Source: Hemicentrotus pulcherrimus
Lineage: Eukaryota; Echinodermata; Echinoidea; Camarodonta; Strongylocentrotidae
DNA: 64,000 nt
Assembly (NCBI GenBank): GCA_003118195.1
Contig: BEXV01000002.1
Span: forward strand, 357,786 to 421,785
Reading direction: 5' to 3'
Shown: piece by piece, positions 1 through 13,700 of the stretch
How the letters are laid out: every line of letters starts with the position of its first letter
How positions within the stretch are numbered: the stretch's first letter is position 1
Made by a program: the position numbers and the translations under genes
The notes under the pieces: generated by a model
Database searches by the model: none
What the model saw: the letters and a program-made list of their open reading frames with translations, nothing else
What the model was told of the DNA's origin: nothing

Positions 1-3000
1 AGTAGATACAGAAATTACTTTGTACCAAAAGAGTTCTAAACAAAATATTTTAGAGGGCCACCAATTTGAATTATGAGTGTACACACTATCTATGAGAGAC
101 AAGTTATCAAATCATCAGTGCATTAATTTCCCTATTTTACATCCAAAACGGATTCATGCAATTGACATGGCCGGCCACATTTCGAACACATGTTCCTTTC
201 TTTCGATACACATATAAAACAAACTTACAGAGAATGTCCACATTTAAACAACTTGTGGAAAACATTTCACCATCTCTTCAAAAGTCGTCATCCAAAGAAA
301 ACCTGCTAAATAGAGGGAAGAAAGTTTGGGTCAATGGTTTAAAATTGCAGTGTTAAAGTTCCTCCTTTCCCCATCCTTCTCTCCCCAACGCTACCATCCC
401 CGAGTATGGCTAAATACTATTTCAGAGAGTTTTTAAGTTTACGATATGCAATAATAAATAACTTTATAAATGCTGAATATTGTCATCAATTTCCTTTCCA
501 AATTGTATACACTTCATCATTATGTTAGTCGTTTGGGAAACAATCGACCGGCCTGCTAGTCTGTGATTAAAAGTAAACATCACTACCGGTGGAAATCTCC
601 TTCAATCCAAGTGGGGTTCGAATTTTGCACATCTGTTTTCTTTCTCTCACTATCTTACTCTATCTCTCTCTCTTTCCCTCCCCTCTCCACTCTCTCTCTC
701 TCTCTCTCTGCCTCTCTCTCTCTCTCTCTCTTTATTTCTTACTCTCTTTTACTACGATTCTTATTTCTTTGTGATTGACGTCCATCTTTAGTAAGCCCTT
801 GGATCCCAAAATGCGATCTCTCATTAAGATGGCATTTGTGGCGGTCGCCATCTTCCATCAAACTTTGACAACCTCGTGTTTTATGTCACAGTTCGTAAAG
901 TCAGGACACAAACTCGAAGATATTCAGGAATTACGTCAGGCATAACGGGAAAATAGATTTTAAATTACATTACATTAAATAATAAGGGCTATTCCAAACT
1001 ATTTGGTGATTAGTTTTCCGTAAATTATAAAGTATCATAGAATTGAAAACACTAAAACTTGTCTTGGATATTTGGTTTGACCCCAGACACAACAGGCTTT
1101 TCACTTAATAAATCCTCTAGGTATACCAAATCTTTGATGTAATAAGTAATGAAGGAGACAAATTACAGTGGACTTACCGTAATCTAATTACATTATACTC
1201 CATGTTGGAAATAATATTTTAGACAAGTTTTTTTCATGAATTTGTTTTTATAATAAACACGTTGGTATAAATTGCTTTATTTAGGGCAGTTGATGATTGT
1301 TAAGCCAATAATTAGACTGTTATCAACTTCATGATTCAAATTGCATACTAGAATTTGACCTAAACAGCAAGGTGGCGTCTTTTACTGTAACACGTGATAT
1401 GTATGTTGAAGAGAAATTGTATGATCTGATGTAAATTGATTATGTCTGTAAGGCGTTTCTTGTCAATTCCAGTTCCTGGTAATGTAATGGACTTCATCTC
1501 CGTCAAACGATTATAAACAGTCCATCAGCGTTTAATGCTGTTTTCATTCCAATATCTAAAAGCTATTTTCGTTGATTGAAATATAATGGCATATTCCCCA
1601 CTAAGTAACGTTCATGTACTAACATCGTTTAAATGGGATTGTAGATTAAGCCACACGTAAAAATGGAACAACAGACGTCAAAGATTTCATTCGTAACGTT
1701 AAAAACGACATTAAACACGAAGAACATAAACAGCGATACTTCAAGCTTAGAAATAAATGACAGATTCATCTTATCATGTTATACTCTTAAACACCAGCGT
1801 CATGCTGCTGACATACGACATCTTTGCACAAACAATTTATAATTGGATATCAAATTCCCAAATCAATGAGTGGCTTTAACAAGCTGTCTCCATGACTGGA
1901 CATAGGCACGCTTTTAGTGATTGCTGTTTGGATTGGCATTAAGTAGGCATGAATTGAAACAGAAAAGCAGAGACAGAGAGATGGCTTATTGGGAAAGATC
2001 TTCCCCGACGTGTAGATCGAATTACATCGATAAATTGCTCATACAGAATGTTTTCCACACGATTTTCTGTCGCCTCAAAAAAGAATACTGATAGATAGTA
2101 TATTGGGCGTAAGATACATCAGATTTACGTTAAATTTGGTGAGATCAAAAGGCAAAAATATGTCTCCATCACATCGCTGCATCGCACGTATCATATTCAG
2201 AATTTAATCTGCTCACGTAGTACATTAATCTCTTATTGAAATTCATGTGTCTGAATTCTTGGTATCAAAAACCTGTCTAAGGCTTCAAATTCGTCAAACA
2301 TTAGGTATGATTATGTGACCAATCATAATATACCACCAACAGTGATATCCTAATCATCCTTGTAATTAGAAAAGTATTTTAAAAGGAATTTCAACATGCA
2401 TAACAATTCTTATTTCCCATAATATTTTAAACTTTTATTCAACTTTGGAACGAACGATTAAGAATCAGATAAGCTTTCGTAGATTCTTCCTTGCTGTTGT
2501 TTTTGTCTCGGTTCTTGGGAAATAAACCTTCATTCAGATGAAGAAAAAAATTCCTGACGAGAAAGAAGAAAAGAAGATCAGTTTCCGATGAAAAGTAGGT
2601 AAAGAGATTCTTTTAATCCAAGACATTTTATAATTCCTTATATACAATTTGTTTTTCTCCAATACATTATATCTATAAAAAAAAAACTATGGGTCCTTCT
2701 AGTCATCAGTCAATTAGTAGGCCAGGAAGCCATTAAATTAGATCAATAGATTTGGTAGTAAACTGGGCCTTGATTCATAACAACTTGTTGTCATTAACAA
2801 CTGCCACAAATCTATGACAAATCGGTTTATAGCCAAGGATTTCAGTAGCTTATAACAATTATCGCATTTTGTTGTTGATAATAAGTTTAATGAAACTGGG
2901 ATATGGGGATCTTATATTTCAAAAACAAAAAAAAGAAGAAACGGTAGTTGAGTAAGTACATGTTGCTGCAAGTATTTATGCTACATCATGAAAAGGTCGC

Positions 3001-5065
3001 ATGTATTTCCCTCCAAATGTGCGTCGGTGTTATTGTTGTTTGTTTCTACCGCTTTGTGCAATTGAAGATAAAATTAGGTTAATAGTGCTCTTTCAATGTG
3101 GTGGATTGACTGACTCTCCAATAATACTCGGCTACCCTTCTCCCTGTTTTGACTCTCTACTTCTAGATGCTCCATTGAAGCTGCCAATACGGTGACACTA
3201 ATGGATAGCTAGTAAGACAGCGGTGGGAGACTGAAAGGGTCGGATATCGACCCGATTAAGCCCCTTTTGGACACCATGGTATCATATTCATGCCCCACTT
3301 GGGCAATGTTATGACCTGGCATTAATCAGAAATACAGTTCTTTTAGGATCAGAGATGAGATACTTTGTTTCCAAGTAGCGGTGAAAAAAAAACATTCGTA
3401 GCAATTTCATTTGCTTTAGACCTAATCTAATACACACCTAGTGGTGTATACTATAGTAGACAAAAGTGGATACTTTGAGGACGGATTTTTAAAAACAACT
3501 TTAGGGGGCAAACCGTACTGGACCCCTTTTTTTACATACCCACTGTGGCACAACCTTGAGAACATAGAATTAAGATATCCCTCATAACGCTTAAAAAAAA
3601 TCGTACACCCCTTTAATATCGTAAAGCTTGATGGTACCTGAAAATGTTCACCCAAGGTGCTTTCAGGAGGACGGGTGAGTAAGTACGCATGTGTGCGTGC
3701 GTATGAGTGTGTGTGGTATTAGAGCGTGTCTTTGGTTGCGTAACGTATGTCACAGTATTTAGCGGTTAATAATGAATAAGAAATGCAAATGCAAAAATAG
3801 CAATTTAAGAAGACTGAGATATCACTTTTTCCTTTAAGCTTTGTTTCTTAACACGGCTGTTTGCTATTCCTAGCAAATTTCCATTCAAAGCATGTTTTAG
3901 AAAATGCGTTAGTGCTGATTGAAATATCTAAATACTAGTCAAATACGGCTGATGATCATCTAAACGTATTAACATGACTACATGAATGTAAACTAGGACT
4001 TTCACAAAATTAACCTGAAGCACTTAATTAATAAATAGTTAAATAGAAAAATTTCAAGGTCATAATTAGTCATACATATTCTGAACAGGTTATTATATGG
4101 AATACAGCAGGGTATTCTAATTTCCGTAGGGGGTGATTCCCTTCGTTTCTATTCGATCATGCTAGTAATTACTCGAGGAGATTGTATCGATTTGATTTGA
4201 TGGTCTTACTAGACGCAATCACTAGCCGCACGTTGGTTTCACTGAAGATAAAATGGAAGGTGTTAAACATATAACTACTGTCTATGCAAGTAGTTTCCTT
4301 CTTGCATCTTTAGGTATCACATATTTTTGTTTTCAATGTTAACACAGTTTCTTTATTTTCCACTTTTATTCTTCAAAAACATAAATTCCAATTACAAAGG
4401 AATTTCTTGGGGATTCTCGGAAGGAAATTATATTTCAAGTTTGTGAAAGAGGATCGACCTTTGGTTGGCTATCGCATTACTAATAGACTCTCACCTCTTT
4501 CAGCCATCGTTAGTCGCTTGGAGTCGGTAGAAAGCCCCGTTAGCATGAATGATGATATACCATGGACCCTGGGTGGATAAGAAACGCACTAAAAGCGATC
4601 AAAGTTTGTTAATGAAGAACCCACGTATAGATTGACAAAAATCGCCCTGACGTTTTTGAGCAGCTTTTCAAGTAATCGATTCACTCCTACCACACAACTC
4701 AAAAAGAAATATCTCAGTTCAATCAGAGAAATGTTTTCTTGAGGTATGTACATTTGCTATAACGCCTTTAGTACTGAATATAGAGGCGTGATGACTCAGC
4801 CGCAGAGCAATGGTCTCGTCACTAAGTAACTCAGTGTTGGGTTTTTGTTATTGTAGGTACATTTTGTTGATTATTTACAAGGCAAACATGCAATTACTTA
4901 CTTTGCAGTAAGGTTATATAAAATTGCCAACGTTCCAATGGATTATAGACCTAAAATCGTCATCTCACACAATGAATTCGAGAGTGCAAAAACGCTATGG
5001 GTACTAATTCGTGTATATTTACCCTTATAACTGTTGAATTAGAATTGTCGGACTAATAAATGTTC
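1..5065. other. No gene recognised; AT-rich unique-looking DNA
   Basis: Apart from the CT microsatellite at 661-733, I see short open frames only (none above 80 codons with a credible product) and no terminal repeats, RNA genes or known domains. Confidence 0.5.
661..733 (+). repeat. CT dinucleotide microsatellite
   Basis: An interrupted (CT)n tract with several perfect runs of seven or more units. Apparent open frames across it (Ser/Leu-rich) are repeat artefacts. Confidence 0.9.
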
Positions 5066-5598
5066 ATTTTGAGACAGTCGAGCTCTCGTATAAGATCGCA
5101 AATGCCTTTAAAGTGAATGGTTATTGCTCTATTTTTCTTTATGACATTTCTAGTGCCCTTTAGGGACCTTAAATGGCTATGAAGATGATTTTAGACCCCA
5201 AAATGATTGAAATTTAGTTTAAATCCGACCATACCAATAAATTTTAGCTCCACTTTAATTTTGAATAATAATAATAACAATACACGGGGCGGCTGGTTAT
5301 GTGTATTACAAACCAATGCCAAATGCCAATGCTATGGAATAAAACGTTTAAGGCGCTATCTCGTTTTTTCAACGGCTGGTTCAAATTATCGATGATGTGG
5401 GGCCCCACAAAATAAAATATTAGAATTGGTTATATTCCTGGATATTTCAGCCATCTCTGTATCGAATTTGATCAAACAAAGATGAATTTTTCATTTGAAT
5501 TGTTTGCTCTTTCAAATTTGAGAATCGGTTTATCATTATCTCAAACAAAAAGTTTTATGTGTAGCGCCCTCTATTCCAAAACTCAACTATCCCTTTAA
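5066..5598 (-). mobile_element. Family A element, older inverted copy
   Basis: The right end is intact (AACTCAACTATCCCT followed by TTAA at 5595-5598). The left end is degraded but still alignable (GAGACAGTCGAGCTCT against GGGATAGTTGAGTTCT). The interior aligns in reverse to 16802-17477, including GGTTATTGCTCT, CTAGTGCCC and GGGGCGGCTGGTT. Short open frames inside it are not credible genes. Confidence 0.65.
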
Positions 5599-8500
5599 GC
5601 CATGAAAAGTCTATCCATTATTATCGAGTCGATTATTAGAGGTGCGTTGTGTTTTCGGAAAAGGCTCAACTTTTAATCAGTTTTCTTCCCTCAAAACTGA
5701 TTGGATGTCTCGCCGTCTAACACGAAACCAAGCTAGAGATACGGTAATTAATACTCAGAAGAATCACCAGCTCTGATAATGTGATATCAGTCAACGTGTC
5801 AAACGGGACATTTTTGCATTCATGTAACAGAGGATGAGCGGGGAAAAAATATTTCTTTAAAGTGTTTGAAGGGTGTGGACTTTGTTATATTGGTGAATCG
5901 ATAGAAAGGGTGGCACCAAGACATTTTCAGAGAATTTTCTATCAAAAACGACGGTACGCCAAAAAACATTTTGCCCATTTTTTATTATATAATATAATAT
6001 ATATATAGTTTTTTTGGGGTGGGTGGATAAATATCTCGTCTATATTGCTGCTAACCTTTTTGTTTTGGGGGGGGGCGGGCACTTTTTGGTTAATTCGTGT
6101 AAAAGCTTGGATACTCAAAAAGGAATGTTATCATTTAGGGCTCGAAACGATGTTGTCCATGAAGAAGAATTTTGCCAATCCAATCGATAGGGGAAAGTGC
6201 GTTTCTACCACCAAGCTCCGAGGTGTCGACGTAGACCACTCTAAATGTGTATACGTCTTTAACATATGAGAGTTATGAATGCAAATGTATCAAGATCAAA
6301 GAGGAAATGGATGTGCTCGTTATTGTCATTAACCAAGATCGTCTGGTATTCCAACGATGGCGCCGGACGCAAAAAAGGGGTCATGTGGCAGTGAAAAGGC
6401 TGGGAAATCAGACGCCAACTACCTTAAAATAAGATTAATATATGCGAATCAGCGAACATGCAAAAGCCATAGGACGCATAGGAGCTCGCTGCCATGCTTT
6501 CTGCGGCCACTTGAAAAAGCGCGTATCGCCAAAATGTAGCAAATGGATAGGAGTTCCGGTGTGCTCTTTGAATCAATGCAAGCACTTACCAAGCCTTGAA
6601 CCGGGCCGATACGCCCTCTAGTCCTGTCATTCTCTTTTCCAGCATCTATGTTATTCTCTTGCCTTCTAAGAACGAATACCTTCCTTTCTTTTTCTTACAA
6701 ACCATAGCATTATTACTCGTTAAGATGACTTTAGAGTTAAGTTCATCTTCTTTGAATATCAGAGTTTTACCAAGGAGCGTGTTATCACGACAGCCGGGAT
6801 CCTTCCCTTGCTGTGTGGGTGGAAAGCTCCACGAACACAGCCTACCGACTTACTCAATGACCTATTTTAACCATGGGCTGCACGATTCGGTACACGCATC
6901 ATTCTTCAAATATCGGATTTCTGAAGACGTATTTCTTCATCTTTTATTTAAGTCATTACCAGGCAAAAAGTATTACAAAAAGTACAAATGAACATAGGAG
7001 ATAAAGAAATATCGCCGACTTGCGCCCGAGGATAAAACCAGAAGAAAATGAATTCCTCTGATGTAGATTCCTGTTCTAGATTCATGTAAGAGTTATCAGA
7101 TAAAGAAGAAAACAAAAACGTGCAATTTATTCATAAACGTTATCATAAATGTTTTACGTGTTCATGTGGTTATAATTTTTTGTGCGTGTGTAAGGTGCGA
7201 GTGGTGTGTGCGTGTATGTTGTGTGTTTTATGTAAAGAAGACATTATTAGTAGGCGCTTTTGATTTTACATTAACGTATGTATATTTATGTAAATGTACA
7301 TTAGTCCAAAGACGCGGAAAAAAGCCCTAACAGTAAGCATGTATTTTTGAATGTATTGAGCTAATGATAGATCTCTGAATTGGAACTTGTGACATTGTTC
7401 ATATTAGCCACAGAAGTTTATATACAGTTAAATATCTTAATATTACATCATGTAGGCATGAGTACCATACTTAATTTAATTATATTAGATAAAGGAGGGA
7501 TGTGTTCTGAATATTGTATAGTTTGATACTATTTTAATTGAGAAAGATTGTAATATTTGCTTATAATTATGTCGCCTCTGTTTCGGAGAGGTCTACATTT
7601 ATGTATATTGAATTATGTCGTACATTGTCCCCTCTGAGAAGGAAATGACTACAGACAAACAACATGTTACCGAAATTGAATACATAAATACATCAGTGTC
7701 ATCCAGAGCTTATTGCGTGGCGTTTTATTCGATGTGTTATTTGCAATTTAAATCAAAGTAGAGCACCAATTTGTTCGTCATAATATGTCCCACACTTGCA
7801 CGTTCAACATCTCCTCGATGTAAATGTCTCCAGGGCTAGTTTACACCCCCAGCAATCCAAAACTCACATCCACACATCCATTGGGAATACATCTTGCTTT
7901 CTCTTTATTCAAAAAAACGGAACGGGACTCCTTTCCCCCATCATCTTCTTTGGAGATGTGAGTGATTTTAAATGTCTTTACCCATGAAATCAAGCAAACA
8001 TCATCAACGTAAATATATCTGGCCAGTCGAGAAGTCATTCCTCTCTTTTCCATCCCTACCGCTTCTTCCCCACTCTTCTTCAGTTCCCGCTGTTTTTATT
8101 TACCATCATCGCTTTGAGCGTGATGATCACGAACAAATATATTTGCTCGATTTTTCCACGCCAATTTCCTTTACACGGTTCAGAGCTAAATGTTTGACTG
8201 GAGACTCGGTTGTCAAGGCAACAATACTTATAAAATGTCTTTGAATGAATGCACGCTTCTGAAGGTTGATGAAATCGTTTTCGTTTACAAATAGAGAACG
8301 GAAAGGTAGGCGTCGAGGATTAAATGGAATAGTAATAGTAATGTCGAGCAAATAAAATAGAAAGTAGACTGTTTAGAGGAGTAATGCATTAGCTTTACGT
8401 AAATTGACCTTGTGATTGTCAAACGCTTAAAATACATTATCCACTATCATCATCTGTGATGATCAATTTTACGTTTAAACGATCGTCTATTAGGAATCTT

Positions 8501-8827
8501 AAAAATTGGCTTCACCCATACAGATTCTCTTTCCTCCCCAACTTTTTCAAAGGAGTATGATGAAAAAGCTTAGAACGTTGAATTAAAGAAGTATCCATTC
8601 TATAGCTTGCGAAATTTAAAATGTATGATGGATTACTGACTTAATAGTCTTATTGTTACCTGCGTGTTTCTCCGCTTAATATCTCGAACCTTGAGCTCAA
8701 TTTAGATTCTCTCTGGTGCTTTTCAAACATTTATTTCTTATTTCTAGTACTAATAATTACAATCGCGTAGTAGAAAATTTAAGGAAATATATATTAAAGG
8801 TAAAGACCAGTTATGGTCATGCGATTG
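5599..8827. other. No gene recognised
   Basis: The longest frame, 6596-6991 (131 codons), shows no known domain and has repeat-like, hydrophobic and low-complexity stretches. A 59-codon frame at 6442-6621 has five cysteines and a dibasic pair, but nothing else supports it. A G run lies at 6067-6077, and an AT palindrome near 5985-6006. Confidence 0.45.
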
Positions 8828-9303
8828 CATCAGGCGCGTACGCAGGGGGGGGGGGNNNNNNNNNNNNNNNNNNNNNNNNNNNNNNNNNNNNNNNNNNNNN
8901 NNNNNNNNNNNNNNNNNNNNNNNNNNNNNNNNNNNNNNNNNNNNNNNNNNNNNNNNNNNNNNNNNNNNNNNNNNNNNNNNNNNNNNNNNNNNNNNNNNNN
9001 NNNNNNNNNNNNNNNNNNNNNNNNNNNNNNNNNNNNNNNNNNNNNNNNNNNNNNNNNNNNNNNNNNNNNNNNNNNNNNNNNNNNNNNNNNNNNNNNNNNN
9101 NNNNNNNNNNNNNNNNNNNNNNNNNNNNNNNNNNNNNNNNNNNNNNNNNNNNNNNNNNNNNNNNNNNNNNNNNNNNNNNNNNNNNNNNNNNNNNNNNNNN
9201 NNNNNNNNNNNNNNNNNNNNNNNNNNNNNNNNNNNNNNNNNNNNNNNNNNNNNNNNNNNNNNNNNNNNNNNNNNNNNNNNNNNNNNNNNNNNNNNNNNNN
9301 NNN
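8828..9303. mobile_element. Possible hAT-like element end (CAGGCGCGTACGCAGGGGG) running into an N gap
   Basis: The sequence CAGGCGCGTACGCAGG followed by a run of G ends in a 448-base gap (8856-9303). Ends of the form CAG-G-CG-GTA-CCAGG followed by G runs are common on hAT-type elements of marine invertebrates (recalled). The other end is not visible after the gap. What fills the gap is unknown. Confidence 0.35.
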
Positions 9304-9811
9304 TTTGTATCATCATGTATTAGTCAAAACATATTCTTTCACATGATTGGTAATGAGAGCTTCCATTTCATTTTTTGAAATTAGGGCGTTTCCAATACTG
9401 GTCTTTACCTTTAATGAAAACGCTTCCTTTCTTTTGCAACGTAACATCTTCAATCACAGGTTTATCTGTCTTCTCTTTTTAGGATTAACAGCTCACCTAT
9501 ATTCCATATGGTTGGTGTTCAAGATATAAGATTATATCTAAAGCCTTCTATTTCTATTTGGAATCATCATTTCCCCTTTCTCAGCGTTCTTTATTTTTCA
9601 AAACAAATTCCATCATAAACAGTATATCCATACATTATATTCAAATAATTAAAGAAATAATTTCCACACACAATGGCTTAACACAGATAATAATCATCAC
9701 GACCGAGAACTTTGTGGCGGATAAAAACGAACACTTATTACAAGATAAGTATTTTAAATATATAAGAAAATACCAAACATAAAATACATAATCATGTTCT
9801 TGTCATGAATT

Positions 9812-10722
9812 TGATATACACTTGTCATTAAGGTGGAAAATTGTTGTGGTACCCCAATTTAAGGAATGATTTTGACCATGATTTATTCCTAATAGATCTA
9901 AATAATAGTAAATATTCTCAGATGGTATTAAATAATTATTGGTGAGTGTTTTTTTTTTTGCGTGACTGCTAAAGTATGGGTGTGCTACTATATTTATCAA
10001 CTAGGGGACCTACGTCCTTAAGTCATAACTGACAGTGATGAGGATTACTGCTTCACAAAAAGGCATTAATACAGCACATCGACACAGTTTTGATCCCGGG
10101 TCTTCACAGTTACGAGGCCATTGCTTCGCCACTGAATCATGACTGAACGCAGCGGGGGCTAGAGTAGGGGGCAGCCCCCATACAAAAAAAAAGAGAAAAT
10201 GCAATAAATGTTAAATTATTAATTGCATTTTCCCCCTGTCCCCATAAGAAAATATTCTCTGTATGCATAACGCATGGCATTTTTTCTGTTGGGGACCGGG
10301 GAGAAATGCAATGAATTATTGAAATATTATTGCATTTGTTTGTATTTGTTATATTTGTAGGGCCTGCCCCCTACTCTAGCCCCCGCTGAGTACAGTCATG
10401 ATTAAGTGGCAGAGTAATTGCCTCGTAACTGTAAGGCCCCAGGCTCAAAACTGTGTCGATGTGCTACATTAGTGCCCTTTTGTGAGGCATTAATCCTCAT
10501 TACTGTCAATTATGACTTAAGGTTGTAGGTCCCCTAGTTGATAAAAATGGTAGCATACACATGCTTCATCAGTCAAGCAAAACAAACACTTGCCAATTAT
10601 TATTCAATAAAATCTGAGAATGTATACTGTTGTTTAGATCTATTAGGAATAAATCATGGTCAAAATCATTCCATAAATTGGGGTGAAAACAATTATTCCA
10701 CAATTATGACCAACAGTGTATG
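9812..10722. mobile_element. Foldback (palindromic) element with arms of about 430 bases
   Basis: The left arm 9812-10243 and right arm 10291-10722 are inverted repeats of each other about a centre at 10267, leaving a loop of under 50 bases. Blocks pair along the whole arm: CCCCAATTT / AAATTGGGG, AACTAGGGGACCTAC / GTAGGTCCCCTAGTT, CACATCGACACAGTTTTGA / CAAAACTGTGTCGATGTG, and AGCGGGGGCTAGAGTAGGGG / CCCCTACTCTAGCCCCCGCT. Inside each arm is a tRNA-like segment (AGTGGCAGAGTAATTGCCTC with AGGCTCAAAACTG in the right arm, inverted in the left), resembling A and B boxes. This is either a foldback transposon or two inverted SINE-containing copies head to head. It encodes no protein. Confidence 0.75.
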
Positions 10723-13700
10723 AAAGGCGTCTTTTCAATCGAGATTTCTTTCAGATCAGGGATATACTTTGAGACTTCACATAGAATCAGACATAATATA
10801 TTATATCTGTTTACCCCCTCGATGTTGCCAGACCAAAAAAAAACTTGTTTTGAAATTCCAACAACATGAACAAAATTGTATACAGTTAAAACTTTAAGCA
10901 CTAAAAGGATATATGTAAAAAACACAACTGGAGAAAATATGTCAAAAATGTGCCCCTTCAATGTCTTTTGTTTAGAAAATATATTTTGGATAACACTTTC
11001 GTCGTATGTATGAGCATAATGAGCTGGTATCTTTCTTACAAGTTTCTAACTTGATTCGAGGTAACCAGACTCCATAAGTATATGCTCCTGATATACTGTT
11101 TTTCTCAAGTGAATGTTTTCTTTGCTTTAAATACGTGTTTTTATATATCTCAAGCTCCGAGGACAAAATATCAAAAGGAAATGCATCGTCTTAAATCAAA
11201 AAGTGTTATCTTACTGACTGCAATAAAACGAAAAATACAGATAGAGAAAGCTTTTAAGGTATCATTTCCTCACTTTCAATAAAACCAGATATGCATGGAT
11301 ATATGACGTCAGATGGTCTAACTGACAGCTAAACGCTCAAGGTGACATACATGATCTTCGCGAGGGATGATCATGAAGTCATGATTTAAAACAAGGAGAA
11401 AGACTAATGCAGTTTCATAGCCGATGACATAAATATTTCAAAATATTATATTTAATTTAATTCACTCTTCCTTTTCTTGTGCAAACTAACTTTGTTAGAT
11501 TGAAAACTCAAGCAATCATCTAGTCCCTCATGTATACTGGTGGCATGTTCTCTCTGGTATTTGACATCATAACTTGTCAAACTAGGAAGAGGAAGGCATT
11601 TCCTCCCAGCCAACCACCAGGTAACTGAAATGAATGCTCCTTAGCTCATTTCTAAGCCATGACGTTTCGGAATTAGATCCTACCTGGAAATTTGCAGACG
11701 AATTATGATTATGCTGTTATGGCGATGAATTCAATTACATGAACAAAATTACACAAAGTTTAAAAAGACGGCTCTGTGTATATCATGGTAATCATGCACT
11801 CTATCAAGCGCCAACAGAGACTCTAAATAAAAGAGCATGGTGAAACATGTTTTGTTTTAGCTTTATGACACCAAAGTGATATCAAAGCTGTTCATCAAAT
11901 ACAGGGCTAGGGAATTATATTTTATTTCATTGACAACAAAAATAAATAATAATTTCGAACGTTTCGGCCTTCATAATCATGGTGATCTTCTAGGTGACGT
12001 CATTTTCCACAACAAATTGGATCGATATTCATTAAATAAAGTTAAATAAACTTGCATTAAAATAAACACCTTTATCGAAATTTTCTAAATAAAAATTGAA
12101 ATTGCCAAGTAGGATATTCTTCCATACGTACACCGCTGTAATTGCACCGGGTTATGCGCTAACATTTAGTAATAGTCTGTAGAACAGGATCAAAGAGTCA
12201 TTCAATATGATATTAAAGCCAAATGAGACAACCTATAGGATCAGATCGTGAGTGATAAGACACGAGGCTCCTTTCATTAAATCAATATCTGGGCCAAGTG
12301 GCGAGGACACGATCGTTGATTGTTTCCTATCAGACATGAAAACTCAACTTATACTTCCCTTACACATTTCTGTGCAAATTTGACATATTCATATTTCAGT
12401 TAAGAGGTCTCGTTCTGTTACGGGATAGCCGTTAGGTCATCAATACCCTCCACCACGGAAGAGGTAACAACACTGTGAAACAAAAGGGACTCGCTGGATA
12501 CAAATGAAAAAACGTCCCACTCTGGACACGACACGATATGAACAGAATATGGAAGCGAGTTAGACAAAAATAGGTGAGAGATATGAGTCAAAGTGACGTG
12601 GTCGAGTATTAACGAAGGGAAGGGGTTTGGTAGTCTTTTGGGCAAGAACTTGGGGTTTTTATTTGGAAGCGTAAGGGCTGGGACGCATGCGGTGAGAACA
12701 GATTTTTCTGATTCCAGTGTCCATTCTTTGATTTTCTTTGATTTTCATTTGTTTTTAAAACGATTTTATGACAGCAGTCGTAATTTTGACGACATTTTTA
12801 GTTTTTGTTTCAGGCGAAAATATTTGATAACCAAGGTGATCCCATTTGTCAGGAAAGGTATTTTTCAGAGAAATAATGAAGTGACTTAGAAAACTAATTT
12901 ACCAACTGTGTTATTAATCGTGTGACGTCTCTGACGGCTGACGGCTGATTGGCCGGCTTGATAAGAGAAAAATTAAACTGATTGCAAAGACTTTTAAGAA
13001 ATAAACTCAAGTGCAATTTTAACAGCCAAATGTATGGCCTACAGAAAGCATGGTTGGATTATAACATTAATCCTTGTAAAGTTCGCACTTTTCCAAAGGT
13101 AATTCATATAGCTGCTGATTTTCTATGGCTGCTTCTTTCCGATTCGTTGTAATCGTCTTAATATTTTTGAATGTGATCTGAATTCGAATTAACCAGGCTC
13201 AAAGTGATGTTCAAATTTGACTTAGTCCCAGTGATTAAATTGAATGCCGGTATCAGTAATATTTATTTATTTATTTATTTATTTATGATTTTTCTTAACA
13301 GGGTGGTTTCACTCAGTTCCAATGGAAGCCAGTGGACCTGCTTTTCAAGAAAGCCCTGCATATAAGTATAGAAATACATGGTTCTCTTTCTCTACTACCG
13401 ATTTTCTTCTCAATGCGCTGAAGGGAAGGGGCGGGCTGGTGCAGATTCGATGAAAAAATAAAAGAAAACATAAGAAAACCTACATAGTGGACAGCGACCA
13501 CGTATAAAACCTAGTCACAATAAAAATAGAAACGAACAAACAGGAAGAACACGACTGCAAAGTCAACTGAAATGTGATCACGTGCATCACATCCTATGCT
13601 CGCTCGCACTTTTGAGAAGTCAAAACGAGAGCAAACTTAACCAGGGTAAACCCAATCGTACACATACACACATATATGCAGTGCGCTAATAAAAGCTTCA

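Noticed and set aside
6442..6621. 59-codon frame with five cysteines and a K-K-R dibasic site, suggesting a secreted peptide
   Set aside because: No signal peptide and two stops immediately upstream; too little support to call a gene.
6596..6991. 131-codon open frame on the + strand
   Set aside because: No domain, no splice context, no convincing codon signal; a frame this long can arise by chance in 64 kb.
8716..9378. Long open frames crossing the N gaps at 8856-9303 and 42313-42435
   Set aside because: They consist mostly of unknown bases and cannot be called coding.
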